A program made the translations under genes and the position numbers. This document shows, piece after piece, positions 1-4,434 of a DNA stretch of 6,924 nt (the first letter of the stretch is position 1; each line of letters begins with the position of its first letter). The stretch is from an uncultured Candidatus Methylacidiphilales bacterium (GTDB lineage: Bacteria > Verrucomicrobiota > Verrucomicrobiia > Methylacidiphilales > CALFVM01): positions 1-6,924 of the forward strand of contig CALFVM010000166.1 in NCBI GenBank assembly GCA_937928665.1, in the 5' to 3' direction. A model generated the notes under the pieces. That model was not told the DNA's origin, made no database searches, and saw only the letters and a list, made by a program, of their open reading frames with translations.

Positions 1-1
1 C

Positions 2-250
2 GCCGGTATCTATCCCAATGGTGTCCAGGAATCCGCCGAAACCCAGGCACTCCCAACCGTCTCAACCGAGCGTCGGCCTGAACGCGGTCGCCACCGGAAA
101 CCCCAGCGCTACTTCGTCGAACAGGAAGAACTCCCCCTGGAAACCTCCGCCTTCCGGGGCCGGTTCGAAAACTCCCTCCGAAGCGAATCCGGCGGCCAGG
201 ACCTCGACCAACCCACCTTCCAGCGTCTCCGCATCCGTTTGCGAACCTAA
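2..250 (+). CDS. C-terminal fragment of an unrecognised protein (5' end outside window)
   Basis: An open frame enters from the left edge and runs 82 codons to TAA at 248-250. No start codon is assigned because the gene begins before the window. I do not recognise the product. The visible part is hydrophilic and charged, with an Arg-rich stretch around residues 24-36 (ERRPERGRHRKPQR), an acidic patch near 40-43 (EQEE), and an Arg-rich end (RLRIRLRT). There is no membrane segment. Third codon positions are strongly biased to C and G, as in the well-identified genes here, which is the main reason to prefer this frame. The antisense frame over 62-274 uses the same codon triplets and is more likely its shadow. 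The gene converges on rdgB. Function cannot be inferred from what is visible. Confidence 0.55.
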   Translation, partial: AGIYPNGVQESAETQALPTVSTERRPERGRHRKPQRYFVEQEELPLETSAFRGRFENSLRSESGGQDLDQPTFQRLRIRLRT

Positions 251-280
251 CGAATTCAACGCGCGGATAATCAATCGTAA

Positions 281-304
281 CCACCGTCACCGAAGCTACG
301 GTGG
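281..304 (+). terminator. Inverted repeat 31 bp past the end of the upstream gene, possible transcription end
   Basis: CCACCGT at 281-287 is perfectly complementary to ACGGTGG at 298-304, giving a 7-bp stem with a 10-nt loop. It lies just downstream of the TAA at 248-250, where a terminator would be expected between convergent genes. No run of T follows on the + strand, so it is not a classical intrinsic terminator. It could be an RNA-stabilising 3' stem or act with Rho. On the - strand the following bases are moderately T-rich but interrupted. Confidence 0.3.
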
Positions 305-392
305 ATCACTGCCGACGGCTCCACTTCCCTGCATCCGCCAGCCTGGGCAACACCGCCAACACCATTTATTTTATCTATATAATCCTTTAAAC

Positions 393-430
393 AGCACGCG
401 CTAACCGGTACGTGACATCGTTGGCGTGCT
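393..430. repeat. Long imperfect inverted repeat in the convergent intergenic region
   Basis: AGCACGC at 393-399 pairs with GCGTGCT at 424-430. After a 2-nt bulge, TAAC at 402-405 pairs with GTTG at 420-423 (one wobble pair on the + strand), leaving a 14-nt loop. An AT-rich patch (about 363-392) flanks it on the left. Read on the - strand, the stem is followed by GTTTAAA and more A/T. It could therefore be a distal terminator for rdgB transcripts that pass the hairpin at 523-540. Fold and role are inferred by eye only. Confidence 0.35.
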
Positions 431-522
431 TCGTCTGGGCGGAAATTGTGGGTGGTGAGGTCGGGTTGAGTCGGGGGGACGTTGAGCCGGGGACACTGAG
501 GGGAGATCGGAGCGTCAGCCAT

Positions 523-540
523 CCGGTTTGAGGCAACCGG
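523..540 (-). terminator. Hairpin immediately after the rdgB stop codon
   Basis: CCGGTT at 523-528 and AACCGG at 535-540 form a perfect 6-bp stem with a 6-nt loop. On the - strand it starts one base after the rdgB stop (542-544). The position suits a 3' end structure for rdgB, but no T-run follows, so termination by this hairpin alone is doubtful. Confidence 0.3.
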
Positions 541-541
541 G

Positions 542-1201
542 TCAGTCCTGGCCCTTGCGGGCACCGTTCTGTTCAGCAGCGGCTGCCCATGCCGCCACCA
601 AAGCCCGGACCGCTCGGCCCCGGTGGCTGAGGGCGTGTTTGGCTTCGGGCGGGAGTTCGGCCATGGAGCGGGTTTCCCCCTCCGGTTGGAAGAGCGGGTC
701 GTAACCAAATCCGCCGGAACCGCGCGGGGCGTCGAGGATGGTGCCGCGGACGATGCCTTCTGCCGTCGCGACCACCTCACCCGCCCTGGCCAGGACGAGC
801 ACGCAGCGGAACTGGGCATCGCGTTGGTGCGCGGGGATGTCGGCCAGCGCAGCCAGAAGCTTGGCATTGTTGCGGGCGTCATCCTTGGGCTCGCCGGCGA
901 ACCGGGCGGAACGGGTGCCGGGAGCACCCTGGAGGATATCGACCTCCAGGCCGGAATCATCGGCCACGACCCAGCCGTCAAAGGAAGCGTGGGCCATGGC
1001 TTTCAGGGTGGCGTTGGCCAGGAAGGTGTCCCCGGTTTCTTCAACCTCGGGAGCGGGCGGCAGGTCGTTGAGGGTGAGAATGTCCCAGTCCGCTCCGAGC
1101 AGGTCGGCGAATTCACGCGCTTTACCGCGGTTGCCGGTGGCTACCAGGAGCTTTTGTCGTGGCCCGAAGTCGGATGGGGCGGAACCCGTTTTGCTTTTCA
1201 T
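542..1201 (-). CDS. rdgB: RdgB/HAM1-family XTP/dITP diphosphatase (non-canonical purine NTP pyrophosphatase)
   Basis: This cytosolic Mg-dependent enzyme hydrolyses dITP, ITP and XTP to the monophosphate and pyrophosphate, keeping deaminated purines out of DNA and RNA. The 219-residue product carries the family signatures in order: the substrate loop ATGNRGK (21-27) followed by E30; EETG (54-57); N63 and K67 of the NAxxKA-type motif; ADDSGLEVD (80-88), in which D82 aligns with the catalytic Asp69 known from E. coli RdgB; GAPGTRSARFAG (92-103); GSGGFGYDP (161-169); and SHRG (192-195). It is slightly longer than the E. coli enzyme (about 197 residues), with about 16 extra residues before the first strand and an Ala-rich tail. 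The ATG at 1201 is the only good in-frame start before the nucleotide-binding loop. No Shine-Dalgarno sequence is evident upstream. The gene diverges from leuS across 35 bp. All key residues are present, so it should be functional. Confidence 0.96.
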   Translation of the reverse strand: MKSKTGSAPSDFGPRQKLLVATGNRGKAREFADLLGADWDILTLNDLPPAPEVEETGDTFLANATLKAMAHASFDGWVVADDSGLEVDILQGAPGTRSARFAGEPKDDARNNAKLLAALADIPAHQRDAQFRCVLVLARAGEVVATAEGIVRGTILDAPRGSGGFGYDPLFQPEGETRSMAELPPEAKHALSHRGRAVRALVAAWAAAAEQNGARKGQD

Positions 1202-1236
1202 CGTGCGGGGGTCGTGTTACTCCAGCCGATTGCCTC
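1202..1236. promoter_or_regulatory. 35-bp divergent rdgB/leuS intergenic region
   Basis: The start codons of rdgB (-) and leuS (+) face away from each other across only 35 bp, so any promoters must lie here or inside the opposing coding sequence. I see no strong -35/-10 pair. The best + strand candidate is TTGCTT at 1191-1196 with TGTTAC at 1215-1220, an 18-bp spacer, each matching the consensus at about three of six positions. That would leave a leuS leader of only about ten bases, too short for a T-box or leader peptide. No purine-rich ribosome-binding site stands before either ATG. Confidence 0.3.
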
Positions 1237-3702
1237 ATGCAAACACGCAAACAATTTCCATTCCCTGAGTTCGAACCCAAATGGCAGAAGGCCTGGGAGG
1301 CGTCAGGCGTTTTTCGGGCGGCCAACCCAGGGGAGCCGGGATCGGAGAAGCCGAAACTCTATGTGCTCGACATGTTCCCCTACCCGAGCGGTGCGGGCCT
1401 CCACGTGGGGCATCCAGAAGGTTACACGGCGACCGATATTCTCTGCCGTTACCACCGGATGCGCGGACGGAATGTCCTGCATCCGATGGGCTGGGATGCG
1501 TTCGGGCTTCCGGCCGAACAATACGCGGTGCAGACCGGGCAGCATCCCCGGGTGACGACGGCGGCCAATATCGCCACGTTCCGACGCCAGATTAAAGCGC
1601 TCGGGTTTTCCTATGATTGGTCTCGGGAAATCGACACGACCGACCCGGCCTATGTGAAATGGACCCAATGGATTTTTCTTCAGCTCTACAACAAAGGGTT
1701 GGCTTATTTGAGCGATGCGCCGGTCTGGTACTGTCCGGCGTTGGGAACCGTGCTGGCCAACGAAGAAGTCCTGCAAACGGAGGAAGGCCCGCGCTCGGAA
1801 CGAGGCCATCATCCCGTGGAACGGCGTCCGCTGCGGCAATGGGTTCTTCGGATTACGGCCTACGCCCAGCGGTTGCTGGATGATCTGGAGGGGTTGGCCT
1901 GGCCGGAGTCCTTGAAGGAAATGCAACGGAACTGGATCGGCCGGAGTGAAGGTGCCCACGTGACGTTTCCGGTCGAGGGCGGTGAAGAAACGATCGAGGT
2001 TTTCACCACGCGGCCCGACACGCTTTTCGGGGCGACCTACATGGTGCTGGCGCCGGAACATCCGCTCGTCGACCGCATCACCGCGGCCACCCAGCGGGAA
2101 GCGGTGGAGTCCTACCGGGCCCGGATTTCCGCGAAGTCCGACTTGGAACGGACCGATCTGGCCAAAGATAAAACCGGGGTCGATACGGGTGCCCGGGCCC
2201 TCAATCCGGTCAACGGCCAGCCCATCCCGGTTTGGATTGCCGACTACGTCCTCATGGGCTACGGGACCGGTGCCATCATGGCCGTGCCCGCCCATGATGA
2301 GAGGGACTTTGCCTTTGCCCGGACGTTTAACCTTCCGGTGATCGAGGTTGTGCGGCCGGTGGACGGCGTGGGCGTGCCGGGGGAATGTTTTGCCGGTGAA
2401 GGTGTGGCGATTCATTCAGATTTTTTGGACGGCCTGCCCACGGCGGAGGCCAAGGCGCGGATGATTGCGTGGTTAGAAGAACGGGGATCCGGCAAGCGAG
2501 CGGTTCAATTCAAGCTCCGGGACTGGTTGTTTTCCCGGCAACGTTATTGGGGCGAGCCTTTCCCGATCATCTATCGGAATGGGCAGCCGGAACCGTTGCC
2601 CGAGTCAGCCCTGCCGGTGGCGTTGCCGGAGCTGGATGATTTCAAACCGAGCCCGGACGGTCGTCCGCCTTTGGCCAAGGCGACCGACTGGCTGCACCTC
2701 CCCGACGGAACGGTGCGGGAAACCAACACGATGCCACAATGGGCGGGCTCGTGCTGGTATTACCTCCGGTATCTTGACCCGCACAATGAAGAGCGGTTTG
2801 TCGATCCTGAGGTGGAACGGTACTGGATGCAGCCGAACGGAGTGGATCTTTACGTGGGCGGTGCCGAGCACGCAGTGCTTCACCTGCTCTATGCGAGGTT
2901 CTGGCACAAGGTTCTCTTCGACCTCGGTCTGGTCTCGACCAGCGAACCGTTCCATCGCCTGGTCAACCAGGGCCTTATTCTGGGCGAGGACGGTCAGAAG
3001 ATGTCGAAGAGCCGGGGTAACGTGGTCAATCCGGACGATGTGATCCGGGAGTACGGAGCCGATGCGTTGCGTTTGTTCGAGATGTTCATGGGGCCCCTGG
3101 AACAGGTCAAGCCGTGGAGCATGAAAGGGGTCGAGGGGGTTTATCGTTTCCTCGGCCGCGTTTGGCGGTTGGTGATGGAGGAGTGCCAGGATGGGAACTG
3201 GGCCCGGAATGGTTCGGTGCAGGAGGTCGAAGCCGATGCCGAACTGGTGCGTGCGACGCACCAGGCCATCGGCCAGGTGAGCGAGGACATTGAAGGCCTG
3301 CGGATGAACACGGCCATTTCCGCTCTCATGGTCCTGACGAATGAATTGACCCGGCGTGAGGTCCGCCCGGCGGAGACCGTCCGGACGCTACTCCGGCTCC
3401 TGGCACCGTTTGCCCCGCACATCGCCGAAGAACTCTGGTTTCAGTTGGGCGAATCCGGGATGATCGCCCGAGCCCCTTGGCCTGAGTTCCGGCCGGAACT
3501 GCTCAAGCGGAGCGAGGTCGAGGTGGTGATTCAGGTCAACGGCAAGTTCCGGGATAAGCTTCTTCTTCCGGATGGTCTCGACGCCGCCGGGCATGAGGCG
3601 GCCGTGCGCGCTCACGAAAAATTCGGACACTGGACCGGGGACAAACCGGTGAAAAAAATTATTTCCGTTCCCGGCAAAGTGGTGAATATAGTTTCTGGAT
3701 GA
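1237..3702 (+). CDS. leuS: Leucyl-tRNA synthetase (class I, bacterial type, zinc-less variant)
   Basis: It charges tRNA-Leu with leucine using ATP in the cytosol and hydrolyses mischarged tRNA. The 821-residue product shows: a typical N-terminus (EPKWQKAW, 13-20); the HIGH motif as HVGH (56-59) in YPSGAGLHVGHP; the CP1 editing domain with TTRPDT (257-262) and AVPAHDERD (349-357), where T262 and D357 align with the known E. coli editing residues T252 and D345; a leucine-specific insertion (PLPESALP region); KMSKS (588-592); and the C-terminal tRNA-binding domain with VIQVNGKFRDK and ISVPGK. In the segment after ANEEV, where E. coli has a CxxC zinc site, this protein has a SERGHHP loop without cysteines, a variant seen in many bacteria. 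I chose the ATG at 1237 because the upstream in-frame ATG at 1159 adds 26 residues foreign to the family and overlaps rdgB. It leads a probable + strand cluster, and its TGA overlaps the next ATG. Confidence 0.97.
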   Translation: MQTRKQFPFPEFEPKWQKAWEASGVFRAANPGEPGSEKPKLYVLDMFPYPSGAGLHVGHPEGYTATDILCRYHRMRGRNVLHPMGWDAFGLPAEQYAVQTGQHPRVTTAANIATFRRQIKALGFSYDWSREIDTTDPAYVKWTQWIFLQLYNKGLAYLSDAPVWYCPALGTVLANEEVLQTEEGPRSERGHHPVERRPLRQWVLRITAYAQRLLDDLEGLAWPESLKEMQRNWIGRSEGAHVTFPVEGGEETIEVFTTRPDTLFGATYMVLAPEHPLVDRITAATQREAVESYRARISAKSDLERTDLAKDKTGVDTGARALNPVNGQPIPVWIADYVLMGYGTGAIMAVPAHDERDFAFARTFNLPVIEVVRPVDGVGVPGECFAGEGVAIHSDFLDGLPTAEAKARMIAWLEERGSGKRAVQFKLRDWLFSRQRYWGEPFPIIYRNGQPEPLPESALPVALPELDDFKPSPDGRPPLAKATDWLHLPDGTVRETNTMPQWAGSCWYYLRYLDPHNEERFVDPEVERYWMQPNGVDLYVGGAEHAVLHLLYARFWHKVLFDLGLVSTSEPFHRLVNQGLILGEDGQKMSKSRGNVVNPDDVIREYGADALRLFEMFMGPLEQVKPWSMKGVEGVYRFLGRVWRLVMEECQDGNWARNGSVQEVEADAELVRATHQAIGQVSEDIEGLRMNTAISALMVLTNELTRREVRPAETVRTLLRLLAPFAPHIAEELWFQLGESGMIARAPWPEFRPELLKRSEVEVVIQVNGKFRDKLLLPDGLDAAGHEAAVRAHEKFGHWTGDKPVKKIISVPGKVVNIVSG

Positions 3703-3818
3703 AGTTCGAGCTGACGAGAAAAGAGCAGATCGTCCTGGCTTTTTTTCTCGGTCTGCTCGCGCTTGGAACCTTGATTTACATGGCCCGGCAGACCATGTTG
3801 ATTTCTGGTAATTTCTGA
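3699..3818 (+). CDS. 39-residue single-span membrane peptide, overlapping the leuS stop
   Basis: A short frame starts at the ATG of the ATGA overlap with the leuS stop (3699-3702) and ends at TGA 3816-3818. The start MKFELTRKEQ is charged. A hydrophobic stretch of about 19 residues follows (11-29, IVLAFFLGLLALGTLIYMA), and the peptide ends after a short polar tail with R30. Charged residues flank the span, so it looks like a small single-pass inner-membrane peptide; orientation is uncertain. The 4-bp stop/start overlap is the classical arrangement for translational coupling, and the next gene starts 17 bp later. The beginning resembles the LTRKE-plus-hydrophobic leader I associate with ComEA-like helix-hairpin-helix proteins, but no such domain follows here. 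It could be a genuine small protein, a truncated remnant, or a chance frame. Confidence 0.55.
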   Translation: MKFELTRKEQIVLAFFLGLLALGTLIYMARQTMLISGNF

Positions 3819-3835
3819 GGTCCACCCACCGTTCT

Positions 3836-4318
3836 ATGCAAAAACCGAGCTTCTCCCAGATTGTGTCTGAAATCGTCGAACGCGATGCCCGCTACGATGC
3901 CCGAGCCTATGCCTTTGTCCGCGACGGGCTTGATTACACGATCAAGATGCTCAAACGCTCCCAGTCCGGCAGCACCCGGCACGTCTCGGGTGCCGAGCTG
4001 CTCGACGGCTTGCGCAAGCACACGCTCAACGAGTTCGGCCCCATGGGCAAGCTCGTCCTTAACGAATGGGGCGTCCATGCCTGTGAAGATTTCGGCCAAA
4101 TCGTTTTCACCCTGGTCAACCATGGCGTTCTGGGAAAAAGCGAGGCGGACCGGCCGGATGATTTCTCTCCGGGCTTTTCTTTCGACGACGCCTTTGTGCT
4201 CCCGTTTCTTCCGGCTCCCGGGCCGGTGACGCCGGCCAAGAGGTCGACCAAGCCGCGCGGGGCACGCAAGCCGCGCAAGTTGCCCACCCCGCCCGCCGCC
4301 AGCGGCACGGGAGAATAA
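3836..4318 (+). CDS. Minf_1886-like uncharacterised protein (Verrucomicrobia/Planctomycetes-restricted family)
   Basis: The 160-residue product matches, by remembered pattern, the Minf_1886 / 'Verruc_Plancto-restricted' family of unknown function. Core features are: DARYDARAYAFVRDGLDYT (17-35), an aromatic and charged N-terminal helix; HVSGAELLDGLRKHTLNEFG (49-68); the GKLVLNEWGV segment (71-80); EDFGQIVFTLVNHGVLGKSE (84-103); and a closing DRPDDF...FSFDDAF motif (105-120). There is no signal peptide or membrane span, so it is probably cytosolic. After about residue 125 the conserved core gives way to a basic, Pro-rich, apparently disordered tail (126-160, many K/R/P), which could contact nucleic acid or acidic partners; that is inference only. 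GAGG at 3817-3820 is a weak, rather distant ribosome-binding site. The gene lies 17 bp after the small membrane peptide, at the end of the leuS cluster, and converges on clpB. The molecular function is unknown. Confidence 0.88.
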   Translation: MQKPSFSQIVSEIVERDARYDARAYAFVRDGLDYTIKMLKRSQSGSTRHVSGAELLDGLRKHTLNEFGPMGKLVLNEWGVHACEDFGQIVFTLVNHGVLGKSEADRPDDFSPGFSFDDAFVLPFLPAPGPVTPAKRSTKPRGARKPRKLPTPPAASGTGE

Positions 4319-4340
4319 AACCGGCTAGCGGCCAGTCTTT
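4316..4340 (-). terminator. Probable intrinsic terminator of clpB, overlapping the stop codon of the facing gene
   Basis: On the - strand, bases 4339 to 4331 pair with 4325 to 4317 to give a 9-bp stem (two G-U pairs) around the 5-nt loop CGCTA. The right arm runs into TTTTATT. It lies about 95 bases past the clpB stop (4435-4437). The wobble pairs become A/C mismatches on the + strand, so the hairpin favours - strand transcripts. It overlaps the TAA of the facing gene (4316-4318), so the two transcripts would end almost tail to tail. Judged by eye, not by folding energy. Confidence 0.45.
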
Positions 4341-4351
4341 CCGCCTAACCC

Positions 4352-4372
4352 CGGGGGACATCGCCCGTTTTT
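4352..4372 (+). terminator. Weak possible terminator for the leuS cluster
   Basis: CGGG at 4352-4355 can pair with CCCG at 4364-4367 across an 8-nt loop, followed directly by TTTTT (4368-4372). It lies 33 bp past the end of the + strand cluster, where a terminator is expected. A 4-bp stem is short. A competing outer pairing, CCGCC 4341-4345 with GGCGG 4373-4377, would flank the T-run. The rest of the 4319-4434 gap shows only one further small inverted repeat (CCTCA 4388-4392 with TGAGG 4399-4403). Confidence 0.22.
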
Positions 4373-4434
4373 GGCGGCCTGGTTTCTCCTCAGGCTGATG
4401 AGGTGGATGCCCCCCCGAGGTGCGCGCTAAAAGC

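Noticed and set aside
62..274. 70-codon - strand frame opposite the left-edge gene
   Set aside because: It uses the same codon triplets as the + strand frame, so one is a reflection of the other. The + strand frame has the stronger C/G-ending codon bias and is preferred, although not with certainty.
378..383. Perfect TATAAT as a + strand promoter
   Set aside because: No -35-like hexamer lies 16-19 bp upstream, there is no extended -10 TG, and any transcript would run antisense into rdgB. A chance match in an AT-rich patch is more likely.
271..981. 236-codon - strand frame overlapping rdgB and its downstream gap
   Set aside because: It is out of frame with rdgB, whose family motifs are unmistakable, and its product is a Ser/Arg/Pro-rich shadow.
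1159..1236. Upstream ATG at 1159 as the leuS start
   Set aside because: The added 26 residues are unlike LeuRS N-termini and the extension would overlap the rdgB coding start. The ATG at 1237 gives the expected N-terminus.
1265..1285. GTTCGAACCC as a tRNA T-arm
   Set aside because: It falls in the conserved LeuRS N-terminal coding sequence, with no acceptor stem or other tRNA arms around it.
1303..2415. 370-codon - strand open frame opposite leuS
   Set aside because: It lies antisense to the leuS catalytic and editing domains. The product is low-complexity, rich in Arg, Gly, His and Pro, typical of a shadow frame.
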